The position numbers were made by a program, and so were the translations under genes. From Gemmobacter caeni (lineage in GTDB: Bacteria; Pseudomonadota; Alphaproteobacteria; Rhodobacterales; Rhodobacteraceae), in assembly GCF_003054195.1 (NCBI RefSeq), contig NZ_QBKP01000026.1, positions 1 to 39,800 of the forward strand: a stretch of 39,800 nucleotides of DNA, in the 5' to 3' direction. The notes under the pieces were generated by a model. The model made no database searches, was not told where the DNA came from, and saw only the letters and a list, made by a program, of their open reading frames with translations. Shown one piece after another: positions 19,230 through 27,798 of the stretch. Within the stretch, counting starts at the first letter, position 1; each line of letters starts with the position of its first letter.

Positions 19230-20300
19230 ATGCGCAAACTGCCGGGCCTTACCCTTGCACTTGCCGGATGGCTGGGCGCCAGCCTGCCCGCCCTTGCCGA
19301 AACGGTCTGGAAGCTGGAGGCGCGCAGCTTTCCCTTCGATGACAGCAGCCCGGCCCATCCGGTAAACTATCACCCGCTGGATCATGCCACGCGGCCGTGG
19401 CGGCTGTGCATTCTTTATCCGCACCTGAAAGACGCCTACTGGCTGTCAGTCAATTACGGGATGGTCGAAGAGGCGCGGCGGCTGGGTGTGGCCTTCGATG
19501 TGTTCGAGGCTGGCGGATACCCCAATCTCGACCGGCAGGCTGAGCAGCTGAAAGGCTGTTCGGGGGCTGAATTCGATGCCGTGATTCTGGGAACGGTCTC
19601 TTATGACGGGCTGACCCCGCTGGTCGAGGCTCTGGCGGCGCGCAAACCCGTTATCGCGGCGGTGAACGACATCGACGATCGGGGAATCTCCGGCAAGGCC
19701 AGTGTTCCCTGGACGGAAATGGGCGCCGCCGCCGGGCGTTTCATCGCCGCGCGCCATCCGCGCGGCAGCGCGCCGGTGCGGCTTGCATGGTTTCCGGGGC
19801 CGACAGGGGCGGGCTGGGTCAGTTTTGTCGAACAGGGGTTCCGGTCGGCCATCGCCGGCAGTTCAGCAGAAATCGTGACGACACTTTATGGGGATACCGG
19901 GCTGGAGCAGCAGGTGCTTCTGGTCGAAGAGGCGTTGGATCAGCGGCCCGACATCGACTATCTGGTGGGAAGTGGCCCGATGGCCGAAGCCGCCGTGTCG
20001 ATCCTGCGGGCGCGGGGCGCGACGGATCGCGTGCGGGTTGTTTCGACCTATCTGAGTCATGCCGTCTATCGCGGGGTGATCCGGGGGCGGATCATGGCAG
20101 CGCCCACCGATTTTCCCGTTGAGCAGGGTCGGCTTTCGGTCGAGATGGCGGTTCGGGCGCTGGAGGGGCGGCTGGAGCTGACACATGCCGGGCCGCCGAT
20201 CCTCGTGGTAACCGCGGAAACTGCCGGCCCTGCCGTGGTCGAAGGCTCACTGGCTCCGGCCAGTTTCGTGCCGGTCTTTTCGCTGGCCCCGCCGCCCTGA
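19230..20300 (+). CDS. TorT-like periplasmic TMAO-binding sensor protein
   Basis: 356 residues with a Sec signal peptide (cleavage after PALA, residue 23). The mature part is a type-I periplasmic binding fold. The segment CILYPHLKDAYWLSVNYGMVEEARRLGV is the hallmark of TorT, which presents TMAO to the TorS sensor domain. A strong purine-rich ribosome site (GAGGGGGGAAG) precedes the ATG. It is divergent from the TorS-like kinase with 67 bases between. No torCAD or dorCDA genes are in the window. Confidence 0.9.
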   Translation: MRKLPGLTLALAGWLGASLPALAETVWKLEARSFPFDDSSPAHPVNYHPLDHATRPWRLCILYPHLKDAYWLSVNYGMVEEARRLGVAFDVFEAGGYPNLDRQAEQLKGCSGAEFDAVILGTVSYDGLTPLVEALAARKPVIAAVNDIDDRGISGKASVPWTEMGAAAGRFIAARHPRGSAPVRLAWFPGPTGAGWVSFVEQGFRSAIAGSSAEIVTTLYGDTGLEQQVLLVEEALDQRPDIDYLVGSGPMAEAAVSILRARGATDRVRVVSTYLSHAVYRGVIRGRIMAAPTDFPVEQGRLSVEMAVRALEGRLELTHAGPPILVVTAETAGPAVVEGSLAPASFVPVFSLAPPP

Positions 20301-20333
20301 TCCGGCGCTGGTGCCGGGCTGTTCAACGGCAAT

Positions 20334-20367
20334 TTTGTTTGCAGGCAAACAAATAATTCATTATTTT
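20334..20367 (+). promoter_or_regulatory. nadA promoter with two abutting perfect palindromes
   Basis: TTTGTTTGC-AG-GCAAACAAA (20334-20353) and AAATAAT-TC-ATTATTT (20351-20366) are both perfect inverted repeats sharing three bases. A sigma70-like promoter fits over them: TTGCAG (20339-20344), 17 bases, TATTTT (20362-20367). One palindrome thus covers the -35 and the other the -10, as expected for repressor operators. The AT richness stands out from the surroundings. The regulator is unknown, but an NAD-responsive repressor would make sense. Confidence 0.6.
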
Positions 20368-20437
20368 CAATAGATTGCGACTCAGCCCCTTCTTGTGTAG
20401 AGCCTGCGCAGCCCCTTGCTGCCCGGAGGAACGCCCG

Positions 20438-21496
20438 ATGTCGCCCAGCCTGACCGAAATCCGGCAGAACCTTGCCCATGCCTATGATCTTGCCCCCTCG
20501 CTGGATCTGGCAGAGCAGACGCGTGAGATCTGGGGCCGTATGGCGCGGGTGGTGCCCTTTGCCGACTGGGCCATGCACGCGCCCTATGTTCAGGCGATCA
20601 ACCGGCTGAAGGCGGAACGCGGCGCGGTGGTTCTGGCGCATAACTACATGACGCCCGAAATCTATCACGGGATCGCCGATGTGGTGGGCGACAGCCTGCA
20701 ACTGGCCATCGCCGCGACGCGGGTGGACGCGCCGGTGATCGTGCAATGTGGCGTGCATTTCATGGCCGAGACCTCGAAAATTCTGAACCCCGGCAAAACG
20801 GTGCTGATGCCCGACATGGCGGCGGGCTGTTCGCTGGCCGAGGCGATCACGCCGGAAGGCATCGCCGTGATGCGCGCGCGGTATCCAGGGGCGCCGGTGG
20901 TCAGCTATGTCAACACCACGGCGGCGGTGAAGGCGGCCTCGGACATCTGCTGCACCTCGGCCAATGCGGCGCAGATCGTGCGGGCACTGCCGGGCGATAC
21001 TGTCATTATGACGCCCGACAAGTATCTGGCGCAGAACGTGGCGCGGCAGGTGCCGGAAAAGCGGGTGGTCTGGTGGGACGGGGCCTGTATCGTCCACGAA
21101 CGCTTTACCGCGCAGGATCTGCGGGATTTCCGCGCGTTCCAGCCCGATACGACCATCATCGCCCATCCCGAATGTCCGCCCGATGTTGTGGCGGAGGCGG
21201 ATTATACCGGCTCTACCTCGGGCATCATTGATTTCGTCGCGCGCGAACGCCCGGCGAAGGCCCTGCTGGTGACGGAATGTTCGATGGCCTCGAACATCGC
21301 CGACGCCCATCCGGCGGTGGAGTTTGTCGGCCCCTGCAACATGTGCCCCTACATGAAGATGATCACGCTGGAAAAGGTGCTGTGGTCGCTGCATTCCATG
21401 ACGACCCCGGTCGAGGTGGCGGCGGAACTCGTGGCCCCCGCCCGCGCGGCGGTGGAGCGGATGATCGCGCTTTCCGCCGCGAAGGCCGCCGCATGA
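20438..21496 (+). CDS. nadA: quinolinate synthase A
   Basis: A 352-residue 4Fe-4S enzyme that condenses iminoaspartate with dihydroxyacetone phosphate to quinolinate, in de novo NAD synthesis. Diagnostic segments are LAHNYMTPEIYH, CGVHFMAETSKIL, CCTSANA and GPCNMCPYMKM. The cluster-binding cysteines are spread among these. The start ATG 20438 is chosen because GGAGGA lies 7 bases upstream, and an in-frame start at 20375 lacks this. The stop overlaps the nadB start (ATGA), so the pair is translationally coupled. Confidence 0.96.
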   Translation: MSPSLTEIRQNLAHAYDLAPSLDLAEQTREIWGRMARVVPFADWAMHAPYVQAINRLKAERGAVVLAHNYMTPEIYHGIADVVGDSLQLAIAATRVDAPVIVQCGVHFMAETSKILNPGKTVLMPDMAAGCSLAEAITPEGIAVMRARYPGAPVVSYVNTTAAVKAASDICCTSANAAQIVRALPGDTVIMTPDKYLAQNVARQVPEKRVVWWDGACIVHERFTAQDLRDFRAFQPDTTIIAHPECPPDVVAEADYTGSTSGIIDFVARERPAKALLVTECSMASNIADAHPAVEFVGPCNMCPYMKMITLEKVLWSLHSMTTPVEVAAELVAPARAAVERMIALSAAKAAA

Positions 21497-23040
21497 TCGA
21501 GACCGGCCGCATCGTCATTCTGGGGGCGGGGATTGCCGCGCTGACGGCGGCACTGCGGCTGGCCCCGCGTCCGGTTCTGGTGATCTCGCCCGATCCTCTG
21601 GGGCAGGGCGCCTCGTCGGCCTGGGCCCAGGGCGGCGTGGCGGCGGCGCTGGGGCCGGATGACAGCGTGGCGGCGCATGTGGCCGATACAGTAGTGGCGG
21701 GGGCGGGCATCGTCGACGTCGCCGTCGCGCAGGCCGTGGCCGAGGCGGCGCCCGAGGCGGTTGCGGCACTCGTGGCGTTGGGTGTGCCGTTCGACCGCGA
21801 TGCCGCAGGGGCCTTCGCCCTGTCGCGCGAGGCGGCGCATGGGCAGGCGCGTGTCGCAAGGGTGCAGGGCGACAGCGCCGGAGCCGCCATCATGGCGCGG
21901 TTGATCGCCGCCCTGCGCAACACTCCTTCGGTTCAGGTGCTGGAGGGGTTTGCGGCGGAACGGCTGGCGCTTTCGTCCGGCTGCGTCACCGGCGTCTGGC
22001 TGGGGCGCGCGGACGTGCCCTCGCAGCCCGTTCTCCTGAAGACGCCTGCGGTTCTGCTGGCCTCGGGCGGGGCGGCGGGGCTTTATGCGATCACTACCAA
22101 TCCGGGCCGGGTGCGCGGGCAAGGGCTGGGCCTTGCCGCACGGGCGGGGGCGCGGGTGGCGGATGCGGAATTTGTGCAGTTCCATCCCACCGCCATCGCC
22201 TGCGGCGGCGACCCCGCGCCACTGGCGACCGAGGCGCTGCGGGGCGAGGGCGCGTTGCTGGTCAACAGCCGGGGGCTGCGCTTCATGGCGGGCGCGCATC
22301 CGGCGGCCGAGCTTGCGCCGCGCGACATCGTGGCCCGCGCGGTCTTTGCCCAAAGCCAGTCCGGGCTGGCGCCGGCGCTGGATGCGCGGGCGATCTTTGC
22401 CGGAAACGGAAAAGCGCATTTCCCGACGGTGGCCGCCGCCTGTGCGCAGGCAGGGATCGACCCGGCGCGACAGCCCATCCCCGTCGCCGCAGCCGCGCAT
22501 TACCACATGGGCGGCGTGGCTTGCGACCTGCGTGGTCGCAGTTCGTTGCCGGGGCTGTGGGTGGCGGGCGAAGTGGCCGCGACCGGGCTGCATGGTGCGA
22601 ACCGCCTGGCCTCCAACGGACTGCTGGAGGCGCTGGTGATGGCTACACGCGCGGCGGCGGATCTGGCAGAGAACCTTCCCCCTGGGGAAGCCCCGGAGGT
22701 GCATCTGGCACCGCAAGTCGTTGGGCTTGGCCCTGACCCTGCCATGGTGGCCGATCTGCGTGGCCTGATGACCGATTGTTGCGGCGTGATCCGCAGCGAA
22801 TCCGGCCTGCGCCGTGCGCTGGGGGATCTGGCCCTGATGTCCCGGCGCGCGCTGCCGGAACCGATGCTTAACATGGTGGCGGCGGCAACGCTGATTGCTG
22901 CTGCCGCGCTGTTGCGGTGCGAAAGCCGGGGCGGGCATTTCCGCGCCGACCATCCGCAACCCGATCCCACTCTGGCCCGCCGCAGCCGCCTGACGCTGGC
23001 GGAGGCCGAGGCGCTTCGTGATGAAAAGGTACCTGCCTGA
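21493..23040 (+). CDS. nadB: L-aspartate oxidase
   Basis: A 515-residue flavoprotein of the succinate dehydrogenase/fumarate reductase flavoprotein family. It oxidises L-aspartate to iminoaspartate for NadA. The N-terminal IVILGAGIAALTAAL is the FAD motif. SSAWAQGGVAAALGPDDS, EFVQFHPTA, HYHMGGVACD and the GLHGANRLASNGLLEALV segment are typical NadB. It starts with ATG at 21493 inside the nadA stop and ends in a TGATG junction with nadC. Confidence 0.96.
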   Translation: MIETGRIVILGAGIAALTAALRLAPRPVLVISPDPLGQGASSAWAQGGVAAALGPDDSVAAHVADTVVAGAGIVDVAVAQAVAEAAPEAVAALVALGVPFDRDAAGAFALSREAAHGQARVARVQGDSAGAAIMARLIAALRNTPSVQVLEGFAAERLALSSGCVTGVWLGRADVPSQPVLLKTPAVLLASGGAAGLYAITTNPGRVRGQGLGLAARAGARVADAEFVQFHPTAIACGGDPAPLATEALRGEGALLVNSRGLRFMAGAHPAAELAPRDIVARAVFAQSQSGLAPALDARAIFAGNGKAHFPTVAAACAQAGIDPARQPIPVAAAAHYHMGGVACDLRGRSSLPGLWVAGEVAATGLHGANRLASNGLLEALVMATRAAADLAENLPPGEAPEVHLAPQVVGLGPDPAMVADLRGLMTDCCGVIRSESGLRRALGDLALMSRRALPEPMLNMVAAATLIAAAALLRCESRGGHFRADHPQPDPTLARRSRLTLAEAEALRDEKVPA

Positions 23041-23876
23041 TGCTGCCCGACCTTCTTCTGGAACCCCTGGTCCGCAACGCCCTGACCGAGGATCTTGGCC
23101 CGACCGGCGATGCGACCGTCGCGGCGGTCATCCCGCCGGGGCTGCGCCAGGCGGTGCGGCTGAACGCGCGCAGTTCCGGGGTTGCCTCGGGCCTGCGGCT
23201 GGCGGCGATGGCGTTCCGCATGGTCGATCCGGCGCTGCGGGTTGTGGCGCTGGCTGAGGATGGCGACCGTTTCGAACCCGGCACGACGCTGATGACCGTT
23301 GAAGGGGCGGCGGGGTCGATCCTGATGGCGGAACGGGTGGCGCTGAACTTTGCCGGGCGCATGACGGGCATCGCCACGCTGACTGCCGCCTTCGTGGCCG
23401 AGACGCGGGGCACCCGCGCCCGCATCACCTGCACCCGCAAGACCACGCCGGGCCTGCGCGCGGTGGAAAAGGCTGCCGTGCGGCACGGTGGCGGCTCCAG
23501 CCATCGCTTTGGCCTGTCGGATGCCATTCTGATCAAGGACAATCACATCGCCGCTGCCGGGGGAATCCGGCCGGTGCTGGAGGCCGCGCGGGCGGCGCGG
23601 TCCCATATGATGCGGGTCGAGATCGAAGTGGATCGTCTGGACCAGCTTGAGGAGGTGCTGGCGCTGGGCGTGGCGGATGTCGTGCTTCTGGACAATATGA
23701 CGACCGCGACACTGGCCGAAGCCGTTGCCATGACGTCGGGGCGTGTGGTGCTGGAGGCGTCGGGCAACATGGCACTGCCGCGCATCGCCGAGGTGGCGGC
23801 GACCGGGGTCGATTACATCTCGGTCGGGGCGCTGACGCATTCTGCCCCGGTGGTCGATCTGGGGCTGGATGCCTGA
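23040..23876 (+). CDS. nadC: nicotinate-nucleotide pyrophosphorylase (carboxylating)
   Basis: A 278-residue enzyme that converts quinolinate and PRPP to nicotinate mononucleotide with loss of CO2. It shows the N-terminal EDLGPTGDATV, CTRKTTPGLRAVEKAAVRHGGG with the substrate-binding Arg/Lys/His residues, LIKDNHI, and the barrel-end GVDYISVGALTHSA. It is the last gene of nadABC, sharing one base with nadB. It converges on the HD-domain gene with a 12-base gap and no visible terminator. Confidence 0.96.
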   Translation: MLPDLLLEPLVRNALTEDLGPTGDATVAAVIPPGLRQAVRLNARSSGVASGLRLAAMAFRMVDPALRVVALAEDGDRFEPGTTLMTVEGAAGSILMAERVALNFAGRMTGIATLTAAFVAETRGTRARITCTRKTTPGLRAVEKAAVRHGGGSSHRFGLSDAILIKDNHIAAAGGIRPVLEAARAARSHMMRVEIEVDRLDQLEEVLALGVADVVLLDNMTTATLAEAVAMTSGRVVLEASGNMALPRIAEVAATGVDYISVGALTHSAPVVDLGLDA

Positions 23877-23888
23877 GCGCGGGGCGCG

Positions 23889-24509
23889 TTAGGCGTCGAT
23901 CTCGGCCAGAAGCTGCTGGTGGCGGGCGGTGTAATCGGCGCGCACCTGCACCGGCGGGCGCAGCCGGATCGACAGATCGGGGACCAGCCCATGCGGCGGG
24001 CGTCCGAACAGGCGGTCAGCCTCGTCCCGCGTGAATCCCGCGATCTGCACCGCCTCGGCCCAGGCGGAAACCGTATCGGCGGCCTTGATCGCCTTCTTGA
24101 TGGCAACGGGCAGCGCGGCGGGCAGGCCAAAGCGCAGATGGATGGCGGCGGTCAGGCGCTGGTCAAGCTCGGCATAGTCCGGGCCGATGGCGGCTTTCAC
24201 CGGGCTGATCATGTCGCCGATCACATATTCCGGGGCGTCATGCAGCAGGGCCGCCAGCCGCCAGCGCGCCGCGATGCCGGGGTTCTGCCGGGCGAAGATA
24301 TGTTCCACCAGCAGCGAATGTTCCGCCACTGAATAGGGCCAGTCGCCCGAGGTCTGCCCGTTCCAGCGCGCGACGAAGGCCAGGCCATGCGCGATATCGG
24401 CGATCTCGATATCCATGGGGGTCGGGTCCAGCAGGTCCAGCCGCCGACCGGACAGCATCCTTTGCCAGGCCCGCGCCGGTTTGCCCCGATTGTTTCCTGA
24501 TCTCGTCAT
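23889..24509 (-). CDS. HD-domain phosphohydrolase (YfbR-like)
   Basis: 206 residues. The metal-site residues of an HD hydrolase are visible: H64 in YSVAEHSLLVEH, H90-D91 in ALLHDAPEYV, and D145 in IKAADTVSAW. The pattern and length resemble YfbR-type 5'-deoxynucleotidases and related alphaproteobacterial HD proteins. Nucleotide monophosphates are therefore a possible substrate, but this is family inference only. It is divergent from ahcY, and its ATG at 24509 gives an 86-base shared upstream region in which I see no clear operator or riboswitch. Confidence 0.85.
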   Translation of the reverse strand: MTRSGNNRGKPARAWQRMLSGRRLDLLDPTPMDIEIADIAHGLAFVARWNGQTSGDWPYSVAEHSLLVEHIFARQNPGIAARWRLAALLHDAPEYVIGDMISPVKAAIGPDYAELDQRLTAAIHLRFGLPAALPVAIKKAIKAADTVSAWAEAVQIAGFTRDEADRLFGRPPHGLVPDLSIRLRPPVQVRADYTARHQQLLAEIDA

Positions 24510-24595
24510 AGATTTACCACTGGACCCGTGACAATTGCCGCACGAGTTACAGAGTGCTATCTCAGCGTCAAACGGAAATGCAAGGAGACCGGCGC

Positions 24596-25990
24596 ATGCC
24601 GCAGGATTACATCGTCAAGGACATCGCTCTCGCGGATTTCGGCCGCAAGGAACTGGATATTGCGGAAACCGAAATGCCCGGTCTGATGGCCTGCCGCGAG
24701 GAGTTCGGCGCATCGCAGCCGCTGAAGGGTGCGCGCATCGCCGGCTCGCTGCACATGACGATCCAGACCGCCGTTCTGATCGAAACGCTGAAGGCACTGG
24801 GCGCCGATGTGCGCTGGGCTTCGTGCAACATCTTCTCGACGCAGGATCACGCGGCGGCGGCCATCGCGGCCTCGGGCACGCCGGTCTTCGCGATCAAGGG
24901 CGAAACCCTTGAGGAATATTGGGAATATACCGACCGCATCTTCCAGTTCCCGGAAGGCACCTGCAACATGATCCTCGATGACGGCGGGGATGCGACGCTT
25001 TACATCCTTCTGGGCGCGCGGGTCGAGGCGGGCGAGACCGGCCTGATCGATGTGCCGACCTCGGACGAGGAAGTCTGCCTGTTCAACCAGATCCGGAAGC
25101 GTCTGGCTGCAAGCCCCGGCTGGTTCACCAAACAGCGCGACGCGATCAAGGGCGTTTCGGAAGAAACCACCACCGGCGTGCATCGCCTGTATGATCTGCA
25201 CAAGAAGGGCCTGCTGCCCTTCCCGGCGATCAACGTCAACGACTCGGTCACCAAGTCCAAATTCGACAACAAATACGGCTGCAAGGAATCGCTGGTCGAC
25301 GGTATCCGCCGCGCCACCGACACGATGATGGCCGGCAAGGTCGCCGTGGTCTGCGGCTATGGCGATGTGGGCAAGGGTTCGGCTGCCTCGCTGCGGGGCG
25401 CAGGCGCCCGCGTGAAGGTGACCGAGGTCGACCCGATCTGCGCGCTGCAAGCGGCGATGGACGGCTATGAGGTCGTCGTGCTGGAGGATGTGGTGCAGGA
25501 TGCAGACATCTTCATCACTACCACCGGCAACAAGGATGTGATCCGCATCGAGCATATGCGCGAGATGAAGAACATGGCCATCGTCGGCAACATCGGCCAT
25601 TTCGACAATGAAATCCAGGTTGCCGCGCTGAAGAACCACAAATGGACCAACATCAAGGACCAGGTGGACATGATCGAGATGCCCTCGGGCAACAAGATCA
25701 TCCTTCTGTCCGAAGGTCGTCTGCTGAACCTTGGCAATGCCACCGGCCATCCGTCTTTCGTGATGTCGGCCTCGTTCACCAATCAGGTCCTGGCGCAGAT
25801 CGAGCTGTGGACCAAGGGTGCCGAATATGCGCCGGGCGTCTACATCCTGCCCAAGGCGCTGGATGAAAAGGTTGCGCGCCTGCATCTGAAGAAGATCGGC
25901 GTGAAACTGACCGAACTGCGCGCCGATCAGGCCGATTACATCGGCGTGAAGGTCGAAGGGCCGTTCAAGTCGGATCACTATCGTTACTGA
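24596..25990 (+). CDS. ahcY: adenosylhomocysteinase
   Basis: A 464-residue NAD-dependent enzyme that splits S-adenosylhomocysteine into adenosine and homocysteine, clearing the product of SAM-dependent methylation. Seen: [15 protein letters not shown], the active-site segment [13 protein letters not shown], the NAD motif [20 protein letters not shown] and the C-terminal KSDHYRY. The length is that of the long proteobacterial form. The ATG at 24596 is supported by AAGGAGA (24582-24588), while an in-frame start at 24554 is not. Confidence 0.97.
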   Translation: MPQDYIVKDIALADFGRKELDIAETEMPGLMACREEFGASQPLKGARIAGSLHMTIQTAVLIETLKALGADVRWASCNIFSTQDHAAAAIAASGTPVFAIKGETLEEYWEYTDRIFQFPEGTCNMILDDGGDATLYILLGARVEAGETGLIDVPTSDEEVCLFNQIRKRLAASPGWFTKQRDAIKGVSEETTTGVHRLYDLHKKGLLPFPAINVNDSVTKSKFDNKYGCKESLVDGIRRATDTMMAGKVAVVCGYGDVGKGSAASLRGAGARVKVTEVDPICALQAAMDGYEVVVLEDVVQDADIFITTTGNKDVIRIEHMREMKNMAIVGNIGHFDNEIQVAALKNHKWTNIKDQVDMIEMPSGNKIILLSEGRLLNLGNATGHPSFVMSASFTNQVLAQIELWTKGAEYAPGVYILPKALDEKVARLHLKKIGVKLTELRADQADYIGVKVEGPFKSDHYRY

Positions 25991-26000
25991 ATCATCTGAA

Positions 26001-26028
26001 CGGGCGCGGGGCGTTTGTCCCGCGCCCG
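26001..26028 (+). terminator. hairpin terminator after ahcY
   Basis: CGGGCGCGGG (26001-26010) and CCCGCGCCCG (26019-26028) form a perfect 10-base stem with an 8-base loop, 11 bases after the ahcY stop. Only a short pyrimidine run (CTTC) follows, so termination may be partly Rho-assisted. Confidence 0.7.
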
Positions 26029-26162
26029 CTTCATCGGCGTGCAGGTCGGGCCGGATTTCATCAGACAAGGCTTTGCCGCGCGATAATTACAGCTTTTGTT
26101 GGAAAAAACCGGCGGGATCGCGGTCTTCCAAGGCAAAATCAGATCAATGAGTGAGGCGGGAT

Positions 26163-26732
26163 ATGGCAGAAGAAACCAAACGTGAAAAACTGCGCGGTCG
26201 CATGCTGGAAAGCATGCCCAAAGGGGCGCGGGTGGCAGAGATCGGCGTCTGGGAAGGCGCTTTCAGCAAGCGTATCATGGAAATCTGCGATCCGGCGGAG
26301 CTGCATCTGATCGACCCGTGGCTGTATCAGCCCGAATTCGGCAATACCGGCTTTGGCCGCAAGAAGAACGAAAACCTGATGGAGCAGAAGTATCAGGACG
26401 TTTGCGACATGTTCAAGGATGACGCGCGGGTGAAGATCCATCGCGACATGTCGGATGCGGCGCTGGCCTCGCTGCCCGATGCCTCGCTGGACTGGGTCTA
26501 TATCGATGGCAACCATAACGAGCCCTTCATCGGCCAGGATATCGCGCTGTGCCTGAAGAAGGTGAAGCACGACGGCATCATTGCGGGTGATGATTTCAAC
26601 TGGATGTCCGATGCGCAGGGCGCCCCGGTGAAACGCGCCGTGGAGGCCATGGTGGAAGAACTTGGCGATCAGGCCGAGCTGAAGCTGATGGCGAACCAGT
26701 GGATCGTGAAGCTCAACCGCCCGGCAGCCTGA
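26163..26732 (+). CDS. class I SAM-dependent methyltransferase (Methyltransf_24-like)
   Basis: A 189-residue cytoplasmic protein. Motif I is VAEIGVWEGAFS (residues 24-35), an acidic LIDPW follows, and the later DWVYIDGNHNEPF segment carries the metal/substrate-type Asp-His seen in Methyltransf_24 and TylF-like enzymes. Then comes GGIIAGDDF-type GIIAGDDFNW. The ATG at 26163 has a GAGGCGGG site; a GTG 12 bases earlier is less likely. The substrate is unknown. It follows ahcY, whose enzyme removes the by-product of such reactions, but a terminator separates the two. Confidence 0.82.
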   Translation: MAEETKREKLRGRMLESMPKGARVAEIGVWEGAFSKRIMEICDPAELHLIDPWLYQPEFGNTGFGRKKNENLMEQKYQDVCDMFKDDARVKIHRDMSDAALASLPDASLDWVYIDGNHNEPFIGQDIALCLKKVKHDGIIAGDDFNWMSDAQGAPVKRAVEAMVEELGDQAELKLMANQWIVKLNRPAA

Positions 26733-26738
26733 CCCTTT

Positions 26739-26760
26739 CGCCAGCGGGGAACCCGCGGCG
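26739..26760 (+). terminator. short GC hairpin after the methyltransferase gene
   Basis: CGCC plus GCGGG (26739-26748, one bulged A) pair with CCCGC plus GGCG (26752-26760) around a three-base loop, seven bases after the stop. No T tract, so it is a weak terminator at best. Confidence 0.4.
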
Positions 26761-26836
26761 ATAATTCCCTTTGTCGTGGCCCGGCGATGGCCTAGGCTGC
26801 CGTCGTGGCCCGCGAGGGGCGAAAAAGGAGCACGGG

Positions 26837-27178
26837 ATGAGCAAAAGAGACGAACTGATCGCCAAATATGCCGATGACCTGCGCAACAAGTGCAAGATGG
26901 ACCCGGATATGGATCTGCTGCGCAAGGTGACCATCGGTTGCGGACCGGCGATCTACAACGCGGACAGTGAAACCGTTGCCGCCTCGCAGCCGGACGAGCT
27001 TGAAACCGTGAAGAAGAACTTCCTGATGAAGAAGCTGGGTCTGGCCGACAGCCCGGCGCTGATGGAAGCGATACATGCGGTCGTGGAGATTTATGGCCGG
27101 TCCGAGCGCAACAAGTATCGCGCGGTCGTCTACTACATGCTGACCAAGCATTTCGGTAAAGAAGCCGTTTACGGCTGA
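26837..27178 (+). CDS. DUF2853 family protein
   Basis: 113 residues, Lys-rich, predicted all-helical, no signal peptide. The N-terminal KRDELIAKYADDLRNK and the C-terminal RSERNKYRAVVYYMLTKHF match the DUF2853 pattern, a family with a known fold but no assigned function. The ribosome site AAGGAG (26825-26830) sets the start at 26837. It ends just before a strong Rho-independent terminator, so it is likely monocistronic. A weak sigma70-like promoter (TTGTCG, 16 bases, TAGGCT, ending at 26798) may drive it. Confidence 0.85.
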   Translation: MSKRDELIAKYADDLRNKCKMDPDMDLLRKVTIGCGPAIYNADSETVAASQPDELETVKKNFLMKKLGLADSPALMEAIHAVVEIYGRSERNKYRAVVYYMLTKHFGKEAVYG

Positions 27179-27198
27179 TCCGCCCGGCAGATGCACAG

Positions 27199-27225
27199 CG
27201 CCCGCAGATCCTGCGGGCGTTTCGC
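27199..27225 (+). terminator. Rho-independent terminator of the DUF2853 gene
   Basis: CGCCCGCAG (27199-27207), loop ATC, CTGCGGGCG (27211-27219), then TTTCGCATTTT. A perfect 9-base stem with a T-rich tail, 20 bases after the stop codon. Confidence 0.85.
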
Positions 27226-27277
27226 ATTTTAAGGACTTGGTCTTTGCAATGCCTGACCGAGTCGCGCTATGGTCAAT

Positions 27278-27380
27278 CCATGGACAGGATGTCCGGGGCC
27301 TTTTTCAGAACACGCGTGGTGCTAAGGGAGCGCGTGGGGTGGATGGAGGGCCCCTTTGGGGTTGGGGCCCTCCATTTTTT
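27278..27380 (+). ncRNA. candidate orphan small RNA with three stem-loops and T6 terminator
   Basis: No coding frame explains this stretch. A promoter-like pair lies upstream: TTGCAA (27244-27249), then 16 bases, GCTATG (27266-27271). From about 27278 the strand can fold into GGACA/TGTCC (27282-27294), CACGCG/CGCGTG (27311-27336) and a strong terminal hairpin of 11 base pairs (27344-27354 with 27364-27374). Six Ts (27375-27380) follow directly. The preceding gene already has its own terminator, so this terminator needs its own transcript. Both ends are inferred. It does not resemble 6S, SRP or tmRNA. Confidence 0.5.
27344..27380 (+). terminator. strong Rho-independent terminator (plus strand)
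   Basis: TGGAGGGCCCC (27344-27354) and GGGGCCCTCCA (27364-27374) with a 9-base loop, then T6. The T tract runs into the stop codon of the EVE gene coming from the other side. Read on the minus strand the hairpin is not followed by Ts. Confidence 0.85.
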
Positions 27381-27798
27381 ACGGCTCGACGCCCCCCATC
27401 CGGCAGACGATCTTCCATTCGGCTTCCGTCACCGGCTGCACTGACAGGCGCGACGTCTTGACCAGCGCCATCTCCTCCAGCCCCGGTTCGGTCTTGCAGG
27501 CCTCCAGCGTTACAGGCCGTGCAAGCGGGCGAATGGCGCGGATATGTACGCAATCCCAGCGGGGATCATCGCTGGTGCTGTCCGGCGCGCTTTCGGCGCT
27601 GACCTCGACGATGCCGACGATCTCTTTCCCCTGATTGGAGTGGTAGAAGAACCCCCGGTCACCGATCTTCATGGCGCGCATGTTGTTGCGGGCCTGATAG
27701 TTGCGCACGCCGCCCCATTCCTCGCCCGCGTCCCCTTTGGCGACCTGCTGGTCCCAGCTCCAGGTGTCAGGTTCGGATTTGAACAGCCAGTAGTTCAT
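27379..27798 (-). CDS. EVE domain-containing protein
   Basis: 139 residues, essentially one EVE/PUA-like domain. The start MNYWLFKSEPDTWSWDQ, then GVRNYQARNNMRAMKIGDRGFFYHSN and the ending VSVQPVTEAEW-type segment are diagnostic. EVE domains are thought to bind modified bases in DNA or RNA through an aromatic cage, so a role in nucleic-acid modification or quality control is possible. Its ATG overlaps the yciI stop (ATGA), which makes it the last gene of the tsaD-gpsA-yciI-EVE run. Its stop codon abuts the T tract of the facing small-RNA terminator. Confidence 0.9.
   Translation of the reverse strand: MNYWLFKSEPDTWSWDQQVAKGDAGEEWGGVRNYQARNNMRAMKIGDRGFFYHSNQGKEIVGIVEVSAESAPDSTSDDPRWDCVHIRAIRPLARPVTLEACKTEPGLEEMALVKTSRLSVQPVTEAEWKIVCRMGGVEP

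Noticed and set aside
16646-19342. 898-codon open frame antisense to the hybrid kinase
   Set aside because: The minus-strand protein shows HisKA, HATPase, receiver and Hpt motifs in order. The plus frame has none.
24510-24595. Possible SAH or SAM riboswitch before ahcY
   Set aside because: The 86-base leader has no stem-loop set resembling known SAH, SAM-II or SAM/SAH classes.
24557-26068. 503-codon open frame antisense to ahcY
   Set aside because: ahcY is unmistakable on the plus strand; the antisense frame follows from codon bias.
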